Shown: piece by piece, positions 1-34,034 of the stretch
Position numbering within the stretch: the stretch's first letter is position 1
Layout of the letters: each line of letters begins with the position of its first letter
DNA from: Leptasterias polaris
Taxonomy: Eukaryota > Echinodermata > Asteroidea > Forcipulatida > Asteriidae
Assembly (NCBI GenBank): GCA_037783415.1
Contig: JAZGTN010000016.1
Location: 5,019,001-5,083,000 of the forward strand
DNA length: 64,000 nucleotides
Direction: 5' to 3'
Notes under the pieces: generated by a model
What the model saw: only the letters and a program-made list of their open reading frames with translations
Databases searched by the model: none
Told to the model about the DNA's origin: nothing
Position numbers and translations under genes: made by a program

Positions 1-42
1 TCGGCCCTGAGAACACCAAGGAGGTTCATGCAATGGCGGCCT

Positions 43-140
43 TTACGGGAAGGTATACTTTCAGTAAATACTCTTAAAATTAATGGCAATAAAAACTGAT
101 TGGTTAGAAGTACAGCAGCTTTCGATAGCAAATTTTCTTG
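43..140 (+). repeat. Family-D TTAA element, 5' fragment
   Basis: GGGAAGGTATACTTT followed by AATACTCTTAAAATTAATGG matches the first 100 bases of the copies at 2352 and 58383. The rest is missing. Confidence 0.7.
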
Positions 141-390
141 CTAACTATGGCAGAAATATTTGCTTAAGTGTCAGCATATTTCACAGGTTAGCAACAAAAA
201 TTGGCGTCCAGCTTGCGTGTTCACCATGAATTTGCATTGTTTGGTCATTCATTTTAATACAGTAAGCACCAGAAGGTTAGCCTGCCTTTTCGTGTGCTTA
301 TGTTTTAGCAGGGCTATGAAATGGAAACTCACGCAGTAAGCACAGAATCGGCCGTTAAGCAGCTCTATGAAATTAGGCCCAGATGAGAGC
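141..390 (-). mobile_element. Foldback MITE family B, reversed copy
   Basis: Read on the - strand it runs from CATAGCCCTGC through TGTGTAAGC-like and TTGCTAACCTGTGAAATATG segments shared with 17610-17833 and 27486-27666. It ends in the GCAGCTCTATGAAATTAGGC terminus common to family A. Degenerate. Confidence 0.55.
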
Positions 391-879
391 TAAACAAGAT
401 ATCTGTATTTATCATGCTGACACCATCTTTGTTGAGTCCCCGATGTGCAATATTAATCAAGAAAGGTTCAAATCTATGCCAACAATGCACCAGGCTATTT
501 TCCCTCCTAGCCTCGGTTTGGTTGCACTGATCTAAGTGGGAGAAACACAATATGGATGCCACATGACAACGGTACATTCAGAGAATTACTGATCACTGGT
601 CATGACAGCTGGGCTTATCTTTAGGCTTTTAATAATAAGCGAGGTTTGGTAATTGTCAAGAGACAATTTTTTTTTACAAGATCTGTGCCACCAGCTGAAA
701 GGCAACAAATCAAATTCACATGTGTCCAACATGTTCATGATCAAACTACATTCTGATCCTCCAGCCATTAAAGTTACCAGGCCTGGAATTAAACGGAGGC
801 CATGGCGGTGGTCTTGTCCTTGGTGCCCCTTCAAATTATTCCCATAGACTTATAAAGATTTTCCAATGGAAGTACCCTT

Positions 880-1325
880 AGGGCTTGAATTTGGGAGAAA
901 AATCCACAAGACCACAGAGCTTGTAGCTCAAGTCAAAATGTTTACTGGATCAGTACTATTTTTACAAGACCAGAATCAAAATGAGGATGAAAAACCCTTC
1001 CTGAGTCCTGACAACATGCATTGCTTTAAGACATCTGTGAGTTAGGCGATATCTCATATAAAAATTAAAACAAATAAAATATAAAATAAATAAAAATCTG
1101 TTAGAGAGGATTCTCATCTGTCTTTGTGGTTATTAAGTAGGCCTGCACTTCATTATTCAATAGGATTGAAAGGTATTTATCACACAGTCAAACCACAGTG
1201 AGGTATTGCAATTCAATTGAAAAACAAAAGACCACCGAACTTGTCCAGTCCAGTCATAAGTTTACTGGCCTGACACTAAAACCGCTGGCCTCAGGCCTGC
1301 GGTCCAGTGTAAAATTTGAGCCCTG
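880..1325 (+). mobile_element. hAT-like nonautonomous element (family E)
   Basis: It begins AGGGCTTGAATTTGGG and ends AATTTGAGCCCTGG. Inside are CCACAAGACC..GGGCTTGTAGCTC and CTGGCCTCAGGCCTGCGGTC, shared with copies at 18608, 38769, 53993 (reverse) and 57085 (reverse). No ORF. Confidence 0.75.
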
Positions 1326-1737
1326 GCACTTTGCAAAATGAAAGAGAGATGACTTTGTACTAGCAGCATGAAAAGTACATGTAGATGATCTGTCCACATG
1401 ATTTTACACACCATGTCTAATGTTGAATGAGTTAATGTCACTCAACAAGGTAGGAACATGCATGTAACTTTATCACACCCCAAGAAAATGTTGCACTTAA
1501 GACCGACGAAGAAATCTGTATCTTCCAACCAGCGATATCTTGTCTTGAATTCCAATGCTTATTATAGCAGTGTTGAAAACCTGAAGTATTTGTAAACACC
1601 ATCACTGTCATGACTTGTGTACACGAACATTGTAAATCATTTGCAATTTCGTTCTTGGTTTGATTTTGGGGTGAGAGTTACATGTACTAGGCAGAGGTCA
1701 CTCTTGAACTTATTTTGTCCGCTGCCACAAGATGCTG

Positions 1738-2035
1738 GCTTTAAAGCACGTGTGTCACATGGGTAATTGTCAAAGACCAGTATCCACACTTGATGTGACC
1801 CAAAATGTACATAAAATAAAAAACCTGTGAAAGTTTACGCTCAATCAGAAAATAGTGAAACGCCCAATTATATGTTTTCTCTGTTTTCAAACCTTAGGTT
1901 TTGGACTAGCGAGATCAAAACTAATTGCTTTACTCATTTCTCAAAACCATAGCATCCAAGCAAAAATATTTCAAGGGATGTTTTCCATCATGACCATCTT
2001 TATGCCGTGTAACTTGTGTGCAAATCTGTGAACAT
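1738..2035 (+). repeat. Diverged relative of the AGGCACTGG / TTAA MITE
   Basis: Shares GGTAATTGTCAAAGACCAGT, an ACATAAAATAA..AACCTGTGAAA block and TTTCTCAAAACCAT with 7339-7714 and 7741-8025. The termini have decayed. Confidence 0.7.
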
Positions 2036-2351
2036 TAATATGTTTGCTCTTAGCAATGTTGTACACACCCTTTAACATACTAGGGATAGAGCTACACTGT
2101 GTACGCTATGTTCCTCAGGACTCCATGTTGTAGTGTCTCAGTACTACCAGAGAAAAATGGCTTCATGTTGCGTCTAGGTATGAGTCATATAATTTGTAGC
2201 TCATGAAGTGCACTTATCTTACACACTCCATCTAGCAGTTTATCAAACTGGAATTTATTGTGAGATGACACAGCTTATGTACTGTATAGGGTTCACATAA
2301 TGAGTTGCTCCAATTGGACTTACTCATGACATGTGCTGTAGCCGGTCTTAA

Positions 2352-2720
2352 AGGAAAGGTGTACGTTTGGTAATCACTCTTAAAATTAATGGCAAAACAA
2401 ATCTTACTTGGTTACAAGTACAGCAGCTCTCTATAGTAAAAAGCAGTTTGAGAATCATTTCACTTCGAGGTAATGTGGTTATATATGGAAAAAGATATCA
2501 GGTTTTATGCCCCAAAATTTGATTCTGAGAAACGTTTCTGTCAGACACGATTCTCAGATTGTATATTTCTATAGTGATTAATCTTCCTGCGTGGACCCTA
2601 TTCGCTCCGGTTGTTCTGAGGTGAAATTTTCACAGGTTAGTTTTATCGTATTATAATCTACATTTAAATAGGATTAAAACAATCGAATGGTTCCAAAAAC
2701 CAAAGGTATACTTTGATAAT
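2352..2720 (+). mobile_element. Family-D TTAA element
   Basis: Preceded by TTAA at 2348-2351. It begins AGGAAAGGTGTACG and ends near CAAAGGTATACTTT. It shares GATTCTCAGATTGT and CCTGCGTGGACCCTATTCGC with 58383-58766. The 3' terminus is eroded. Confidence 0.75.
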
Positions 2721-3139
2721 GTACTTAATACAGCTGCATATTTCTTTTAAATTGCTAGGCCAAATTATCATTTGCATTAAATGTTATCAGTGAAGACGTG
2801 TGGAAACGACGACGTTACAAATCACTAACATACTTCAGACATTTTCAAGATCACTTCATCTAATGATAATGACTTAAATGTACTGATTAGTTAGCGAGGA
2901 TTTCTTAGATGTCCATTGCTTAGCAAATCATGGTATGGAGTTTATACAAATAATAATAATATGATAATATCGGCTCTTATAAAGCGCAATTCCAAAGAAT
3001 GATCATTGTGCTTCACACATTAATACCCCTGGTCACTGGGCCACTTATTTCATTTTTGAAACCATCTCAGCTCCCTGGGGAGTAAAGTATTTGTTTGTGT
3101 TTTCTGGCTTGTGGATTATAAATAAATAACGCCCCTACC

Positions 3140-3277
3140 AGAGTTGCCAACTCTCCCTAATTCTGCAGAAAGTTCCCTGAAAATAAACCAATCTTTCCAT
3201 GTTCTGGTGAACAGATTTGAAATCTCCCTGATTTGCACAAGTCTCCCTGATTGCAGGATGCACATATTTATAGCTCC
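3140..3277 (+). mobile_element. 'TCCCTGATT' element (family H) with possible target duplication
   Basis: CAGAGTTGCCAAC at the left and ATAGCTCCG at the right, with repeated TCCCTGA(T)T motifs inside. Flanked by GCCCCTAC (3132-3139) and GCCCTAC (3278-3284), an 8-bp hAT-like duplication with one base lost. Other copies: 13014, 22803, 27881, 31735. Confidence 0.7.
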
Positions 3278-3810
3278 GCCCTACAACTGGGAAAACTGTT
3301 CACATTCTATAAATAAACTGGTACAAATCTAAAAAGTTGGGTTCATGACTTTACATTTATGTACACAGTACATACATTCCAAATTCTTTAAGGCCTAACC
3401 ATAGTTGTTTATTTGACATAACATTACAAATGCATACAGTGTACACAGTAGATGCAGTACGCCCATGACCCTGAGTTCCTCAATACACTTGAGCTTTGCA
3501 ATTCATTTCCAATGTTCTAATGACAAGCTCATCTGTCATCCTGCTAATTTATCACCCCAGGATCAAGCCTTTACCTTTTCAATGTTGCCTAAGAAGATCA
3601 GAGTTTGTTTAGATTGGGGGTTATGGCTGTAGATTTCTCTCACAGGATTACCGCATTCCAGTTCATGGGGGGGGGGGGAACCAATTCTCTTAAGTACTGG
3701 GTTCTTTTGCTTGCATTAAACACAACACACAGGATCTACAGTTTTACCTCCCAAGCAAGAATGGTCAAGTGTCTTGCCTCTTACAGCAGTGATTCAGGTA
3801 GACATGTCAG

Positions 3811-4108
3811 CCTTCTCCCTTAACAGTGGTCCGCTGGCCAAATCCCAAGTTACAACTTCTGAGGACCAGTCCAAATTCCGTCCTAGTGGTCTGGCTGGCT
3901 AGTTGATTGCATTCAAAGCTATGTACACCACTGACTGCACTGATTGTTCATACATGTATGGTTGCATACTGAGGTACCATACAAAATGACAGTGTTGAAA
4001 GAAAACCGTAAAAGATGTGGATCGGTGAAAAGTATGGCGGATAATTGAAATGACAAACTAACTAGTCCCGCTGGCCAGTCACTGAAATATTTACGGGCAA
4101 ACCCTGTT
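3811..4108 (+). mobile_element. 'GGTCCGCTGGCC' repeat (family G)
   Basis: Starts CTCCCTTAACAGTGGTCCGC and ends CGGGCAAACCCTG. The same order of motifs occurs at 55983-56161 and 61615-61825, and reversed at about 42540-42645. No ORF. Confidence 0.7.
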
Positions 4109-4162
4109 TTCTATTACTGAGACTTAACCACGCTTTTCTATTTCTTTTTGTGTGTATTCCAG

Positions 4163-28318
<24,156 letters not shown>

Positions 28319-28409
28319 TCGTCCTCGGCAAGATAAATATATAAACAATTGAGGTAGGTTGGGCGTGATTTATTTGAAGGATACAAAGACACTAGCTGGC
28401 AGCAGACAT

Positions 28410-28510
28410 AGACAATTTTATAGAGCTACATGCTTAAGCAGACAATGGTGCTTAACATTTTTCTGCTAAGCAAAAGTAAGCTGGGTACCAGTCACAAATG
28501 GTACACGGGA
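28410..28510 (+). repeat. Foldback MITE family A, truncated
   Basis: ATTTTATAGAGCTACATGCT to CTGGGTACCAGTCACAAATG. Only the left half; would lie in the 4.1 3' UTR. Confidence 0.65.
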
Positions 28511-31500
28511 TGAAAGTGTCATTACAATACCGTTACAACAGAGTTGTATAATGCTTCTATTCACTGCTGTCTCTAATTTGAGACTCCACACGCAAATGGC
28601 TAACCGTGCAAGGGGCCAATAGCCGTTGCCAAAAACATTAGATTCAGACACAACCTGACTTTTCATAATGATCAATTGATTAAAGTGCGTTTTTATTTCT
28701 TTTTATCCCCAGTGCTGATCTGTTGGAGAGCAGGAGGAGACCTGTGGCTTCCCACATCCGTCTTGTCAAGGCTTAAAAAACCCAAACGTCCTTGGCCAAC
28801 GGAGGCTCCTGTACAGCTCTTACGAGATTTTTACAAAAAAAAAAAAAAATGCATCATGTCTTAATTAACACTGTAGAAAATTGTATACACTTCTATTATC
28901 AGCTTAAACACGTGCTGTAGTATTGTTATAAGAGGCACTCGCCAATTTTTAGATATATCTGTTAAAATTAATGAACATTTGCTTTTTAATTTTGAAGAAC
29001 TGGGTCTGCTGATTTTCAATGTGGAACTTTCTTAAGTGTAAAATTTTTGAGGCGGAGGCATATGGTTTTCTTCACGGGAATTGTTTTTCATTCACAGTTT
29101 GGAGGTGTTTAGTTGAAGCTGAAGTGATTAATATAAGAAAGAACCAGTGGTTTTCCCCCTGCTTTTTTTGTTACCAAAGATTCCACAAGTTAGCGGCAAT
29201 TCGCTTCTAGCCTTAGAAATAAAACTTGAAAAATGCCCGCAGCCTAGAACCTTTTGTGTGGAAAAGAAAAATATGTTAAGTGAAAATTTCTATTTAAGTG
29301 TACTACATTTTAAAGATATTGGTATAAATGTTTCACGAATACACTTTCTACGGAGGCAGAATTTTTCCACTTTCTGGTTTTTTGAAGCTGGGTATGCAAA
29401 GCTGTCTGTACATTAATTTGTCATTATATGAGGATGGGGTCGGGTTCTGTTTTTGACCCTGTGTAACATTTTTTGAATCAATTTAAAGTAAGAAAAAGTG
29501 AAATCTTTGTGTGTTGGAAAGTTTACTTGTAGCTTTAGCATAAATCCCTGACGCTGGAAAGTGGTTCAGTTGGTAGTGCATATAGAAGAAAAAGTCGAGA
29601 GAAAAAAAAAAAAAAAAAAAGCTTCAAAAAATTGTAATGAAGAAAAATCCCCTCGATGAATGAGGTGACCATTATGTAGAAAATGCTGAATATGTGCAGT
29701 ATATGCCCCCATGAGGGGTGTACGTAGTTTAACTACAGCAGATATTTTAAATAACGGATCTGGCTTTTTATTTCGTAGAAGGTTGTAGTGTGCAGTCATG
29801 ATCGATTGGGATGGATTCATCCTTGGCTCGGCTGTGTTTTTGTTTGTTTTTATTTGTTTATGTTTTTTCGGGGGGGGGGGGGAGGAGGGTGATGCAAACA
29901 TAACTCTTCATATGAAAAGTGTAGCATGTTCGTTATGCCATGTAGTAAATGTTGTGTTGTGAAGTTATATGTTAACAGTACTCTTAACCAATGGGAAATG
30001 GACTGTATGTACCATTGTATTGGGGAGGGTGTATAGGGGGATGTGTAGGACTGGGAAGGTACTGCCCTGTTATGCACTAATCAGAGTCAAGATCATGAAA
30101 AAGTTGTTTGGTTTTCTTTAATTGCTAAGCTGCCTCCTGTTCCCATAAATTGGATTTGATTTTTATATTTGCCGCTTTGATTTAAAAAAAACAGCCATTG
30201 ATTTTTGTTAAATTAACTATCGGTAGGAGTGAATAAGTCTCACTTATTATTGGCTTTAAATACTTTGATATTCATATAACTTGCAAGGCATTCAGAAATG
30301 AAGTAATCTTTTACCATCTTTAACTAGATTCAGTGTATAGTGTTTAGTATTCTCGTTTGTTTTGCAAAATCAGTGCACTAAATACTTTAATTTTTTCGGT
30401 TTTTCAGGTTTAACTTTTTTGCAAGATCACCATCAAATTCTTAAGAATTTTCCGGTCCTTGTACCATTTAGATTCAGTACGTTTTTCGGTTTATAAACTA
30501 ATTTTTTATCGCACTTTTATGTTTAAGTAGTTGCATTTTGTCATTTGGATATACCAGAAAATTGCTTTGTAAACATGCGTTGTTCACTTCGAAACTGATT
30601 GGGCTCTTGAATTTGAAAGTTTTTCAGTCTTGAGGCCGTTGATTATGTTTATAAATCTTGAATAGGCAAGCCAGTACCTCGATGCTGAAAGAACATGAAA
30701 ATACAAATTCGCAAAAATGTTGAGAATTCAAAACTTTGTCTGCTGTTGAAGGAAATCGCAGCCTATTGTGCTTCAAAAGATCTTCCAGCGATAAAACGTG
30801 ATTTTTGAGGACTCAGTCAGTAAATAAGGTGTGCTAAGGTACTGAAACATGCTCTAAGACGTTAATCGTGTCTTCTGGAATTGTGAATTAAAATCATACT
30901 TTAGTATCTGATCAAGTTTTAAAGTCCACTCCTCATTTCTGAGGATCGGCCAGCACAGTGTGTTCACTCCAAAGCATCTTAGGTTTGAATGTCATAAAAT
31001 GCTCTCATTGTCCAAATGTCATGCTCTCATTGTCCATTGCCTGATTTGTGTAAGAAGTGCTTTTTTTATTTTAAAAAAGCAAAGTGGCTGTTGGAGTCTG
31101 ATGACTTAAAAATTGACCGATAAGGTGGAGATGTTCGATATGAAATTATGCAGTCTGATGAAAATGGTTTTTCTGGACAAAATGTTATTGACTTATTTTT
31201 TAATAAACAAGAGTGATAATGCTACAAGTCAGCTGCAAATAGATCATTAACAATTTATCTCTACGGGGCGTTGTTTACAAAAAAAATCTGCACGCTTGGA
31301 TTTTGCACTTATTTTTTCCAAAGATGGTTAAGGTCTCAGACATTGCCTTATATTTTGTATAGGACAGACACCATTTGAGCTTGACCTTATCCATCCTGGG
31401 AAATAGAATGTTGGTCTCCATACGAAACAAGTTATTATTGTTTACAATAAGGATCTTAACAGCGCCCTCTAGTGGCAGTTGATTGATGATTTACATGCAG

Positions 31501-31632
31501 TTGTGCATGCACTGATAGGAAAATCAGATCACCTAAAAAAGTCAATGTGATTATAACTGTGTTGCTGTGTTCATAAAACGTGAGTGGATTACTTTGTGAT
31601 TGTTCAAATTTTGTGGAACATAAAAAAAGCCC

Positions 31633-31638
31633 AATAAA
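31633..31638 (+). terminator. Candidate poly(A) signal AATAAA for the 4.1 gene
   Basis: A canonical AATAAA just before the repeat-dense intergenic DNA begins. Earlier hexamers at 29218 and 31202 are equally canonical, so alternative 3' ends are possible. Confidence 0.3.
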
Positions 31639-31734
31639 AAATTACCCTACTTGAATCTATGAAGAAAGTACCACTTCGTGAAATTAATTGTCAGTTTTGC
31701 CTCTAATCCCCACCCCCACCCCACTTGGGTATAA

Positions 31735-31930
31735 AAGAGCTGCCAACATTCCCTGATTCTGCAGAAAGTTCCCTGAAATTAAACCAATCTTTCCATGTTC
31801 TGATGAACAAATTTGACAATCTCCCTGATGATGGAAACTTTGTCTCTTTTATGTTGAATGTAAATTCTAAATATCTCCCTGATTGTTGGACAAAACTTCC
31901 CTGATTGCAAGATGCAAATGCTGGCATCTT
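31735..31930 (+). mobile_element. 'TCCCTGATT' element (family H)
   Basis: AGAGCTGCCAACATTCCCTG to TGCTGGCATCTTTG. Abuts the family-A element at 31932. Confidence 0.8.
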
Positions 31931-31931
31931 T

Positions 31932-32126
31932 GGGCCCATTTTCATTGAGCTGCTTAAGCAGAAAAAGTAGCTAAGCACAACCAAATTTTGCTTACCAGAG
32001 TAAGGTCACCAGCCAAAATACCATGTCACATGAAGTATATTTGACTGGTATCCTGCTTATATTTGCCCAGTAGAGAATTTGTAAGCAATATTTCTTGCCG
32101 TGTTAAGCAGCTCTATGAAATTGGGC
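31932..32126 (+). mobile_element. Foldback MITE family A
   Basis: GGGCCCATTTTCATTGAGCT to AGCTCTATGAAATTGGGC. Confidence 0.82.
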
Positions 32127-32164
32127 TGTAGTTTCAATAGAAGGAATAGGTTTTACATGTAAGA

Positions 32165-32480
32165 GATTTTCCCCGGTGTTCATGGCATGGTTCTCTGCGG
32201 ACTGCGCTGCGATGTAAACCATTATACATGGCGGCTACTTTTCAGCTAATTTGCTCATTTGTAGTTCCTCGGCTGTGCCGATGAAAATTGAAAAACACAG
32301 CGCAAAGTCTTGCTGTGGCTGACATTTTCCTCTTTTTTGACAACCTTTAGTCGCTCTCCTGCTTTTTCAATATTAATTCAAACATAGCTCTATAAATCTT
32401 TATGGGCGATTTGAAATGCTTGTCAAGTGAGATAAAGTGCTAAATAAGAACTGTATTATTATTATCATTATTAAACATTT
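32165..32480 (+). mobile_element. SINE 3' body fragment with (ATT)n tail
   Basis: TTTTCCCCGGTGTTCATGGC and GATGTAAACCATTATACATG parallel 9112-9175. It ends AAGTGCTAAATAAGAACTGT followed by (ATT)n. The tRNA head is missing. Confidence 0.6.
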
Positions 32481-32623
32481 TAAGTTACAAATATTCACAT
32501 TTTTTCTCTGTCAATGGCAAATTATTCATGCCACTAGTACATGCCATTGGTAACATCTCATCTCCTGCGTACCTCAGGTTGGACATGCTTTCAAAGAATT
32601 CAACAAGGTCAACACCAACATTA

Positions 32624-32953
32624 TTATTATACATTTCTGGTAATGAAACCAAGATGCGTCATATAAGTGAACTTAATCACTGTAGCTTGCAAGCCTGAGG
32701 AAACCTGTAAACAAGGGTGCTTGCTATGTGAACCAGAAACACGAGGGTTAACCCCTTCTATCACGATAAGTGTTCTTGATTCTTTTTACTTGCACTACCA
32801 GGCCTAGTACACGGGACCTACGGCTTAATAACCCATCCAAAGGACAAAGCAATTATGGTAAAGTATCTTGCTCAAGGACACAAGTGCCACGACCGAGACT
32901 TGAACCCACACTTTGCAGATCAAAAGCACCAGAGCTTGAGTCTGGTTTATAAT
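32624..32953 (-). mobile_element. Leu-tRNA-derived SINE, - strand, with target duplication
   Basis: Reverse-complement copy of 35354-35698, with the tRNA-like head at the right end. Flanked by CAACATTA at 32616-32623 and 32954-32961. Confidence 0.85.
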
Positions 32954-33112
32954 CAACATTAGTTTTTTGAAATAGTGATTTATGGTGGAACTTTCTAGAT
33001 AAAACAAAAATTGTTGAATAAAAACACAAACAAATGTAGAAACAGTATCCTCCACCTCCAAATTTTCTGGCAATTGGCCACAGAGTAAATTCTACAAAGA
33101 ATGCATAAATCC

Positions 33113-33240
33113 GCCCCCCCCCCCCCCACGCACACACGTGTGTAAATACCGGCAATTGTGGACCCTCCTTTGTTCAACTCTTTGTGATAGCAACCGTGGA
33201 CCACAATGCTTTCCTTTGTGATAGCAACCGTGCACCTATT
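33113..33240. repeat. C16 run followed by duplicated CTTTGTGATAGCAACCGTG
   Basis: CTTTGTGATAGCAACCGTG occurs twice (near 33180 and 33215), followed by an inverted GGTCCACGGTTT. Local tandem duplication just upstream of the PPM1G promoter. Confidence 0.6.
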
Positions 33241-33619
33241 GTCCCTTTTGTTATAGGTCCACGGTTTGAATGTGGATACCTACCCACATGCACACACACA
33301 TGCCACACCCAAAAACTTTGGAATGTTCCATTATTTTCATGATGATAAAAGGCATCCCCTATCATCTGTTTTGAGAGCTATGTAAGTTTGCTGTGGATCT
33401 GCATACCATACACCTTATGCATTTTGAGACAATTGAACAAGCATAAGAAACTGTTTCAAGTTGTGACAAGTTTGTGTGGATGTGTTGAAGTCTTAAGTTT
33501 GTCTCAAAACCCAACTTTTCATTGACTTAAATTCTCAGGACCACACTTGGTGTGTAATGTTTGCTCAACCACCCCCATCCCTACAAACACTTCACCCCCA
33601 AACTCCTCCCCCTTAAACC

Positions 33620-33923
33620 ACATTGATGACGTTTACGCCAGAGGGGTCACGTGTTCGTAGCCTCAAAACCATGCCTGGTGTCCGGCTCTTTGAAACTGCG
33701 ATTCAGGAAGTAAATCGGTTTACCAGTTGACTGCATTCTTCTTGCATGTCTCGTGTACATTGCCTCGTGTACAAAATATAATGCATGGCGCGTATACGAA
33801 TTACACTGAGTTTTCCGGACAGTGTTATTCCCACGTGAAACTGGAAGAAAATAAGTTTTGGAACTTTGTAATTGACATGCAAAAGTGGTTTGAATTGTGC
33901 TTTGTTTGAAATACCCGGTCAAG
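33620..33923 (+). promoter_or_regulatory. PPM1G: PPM1G promoter / 5' UTR region
   Basis: Unique, relatively CpG-containing sequence directly upstream of the PPM1G ATG, in contrast to the repeats before it. It holds two perfect CACGTG E-boxes (33648-33653, in the context GGTCACGTG, and 33832-33837), a TGACGTTT CRE-like half-site near 33627 and a TTCCGG ETS-like core near 33813. No TATA box is obvious. The exact transcription start is unknown, and the more proximal sites may lie in the 5' UTR. Confidence 0.5.
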
Positions 33924-34034
33924 ATGGGAGCCTACCTTTCAGAGCCGAATGTAGAATGTGTTTCTGATGACGGAGGTATAGATAAATTCAGATATGGTTC
34001 GTCAGCAATGCAGGGATGGCGACTTGGCATGGAG
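33924..34034 (+). CDS. PPM1G: PPM1G exon 1
   Basis: 37 codons from [18 protein letters not shown] to [11 protein letters not shown]. The start is chosen by homology: PPM1G orthologues begin MGAYLSQPN (Gly2 is also a potential N-myristoylation site). The open frame extends nine codons upstream but without conservation. Donor GTATGG, phase 0. It contains the Glu/Asp of the MED metal motif. Confidence 0.97.

Larger units (their letters stand above)
1..4162 (+). other. Intron of the 4.1 gene (upstream exons outside)
   Basis: No exon recognised. Holds, in order: a family-D fragment (43-140), a reversed family-B foldback repeat (141-390), a hAT-like element (880-1325), a degraded copy related to the TTAA MITE (1738-2035), a family-D element (2352-2720), a short LINE/SINE tail with (ATA)n (2949-3030), a hAT-like 'TCCCTGATT' element (3140-3277), a G12 run near 3667, and a 'GGTCCGCTGGCC' element (3811-4108). 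The stretch 1-42 is unexplained. Confidence 0.6.
28319..31650 (+). other. EPB41: Probable long 3' UTR of the 4.1 gene
   Basis: After the TAG the sequence is AT-rich. Apart from fragments at 28410-28510 and 28545-28625 and a few homopolymers (A13 near 28838, A18 near 29601, G12 near 29870), it lacks the repeats that crowd the introns. AATAAA hexamers occur at 29218, 31202 and 31633. The repeat density rises again sharply at 31735. That contrast suggests transcribed UTR, but the true end is not decidable from sequence. Confidence 0.45.

Noticed and set aside
33897..33923. Earlier start for PPM1G (nine extra codons)
   Set aside because: The orthologue family starts MGAYLS; the upstream codons are not conserved and belong to the 5' UTR.
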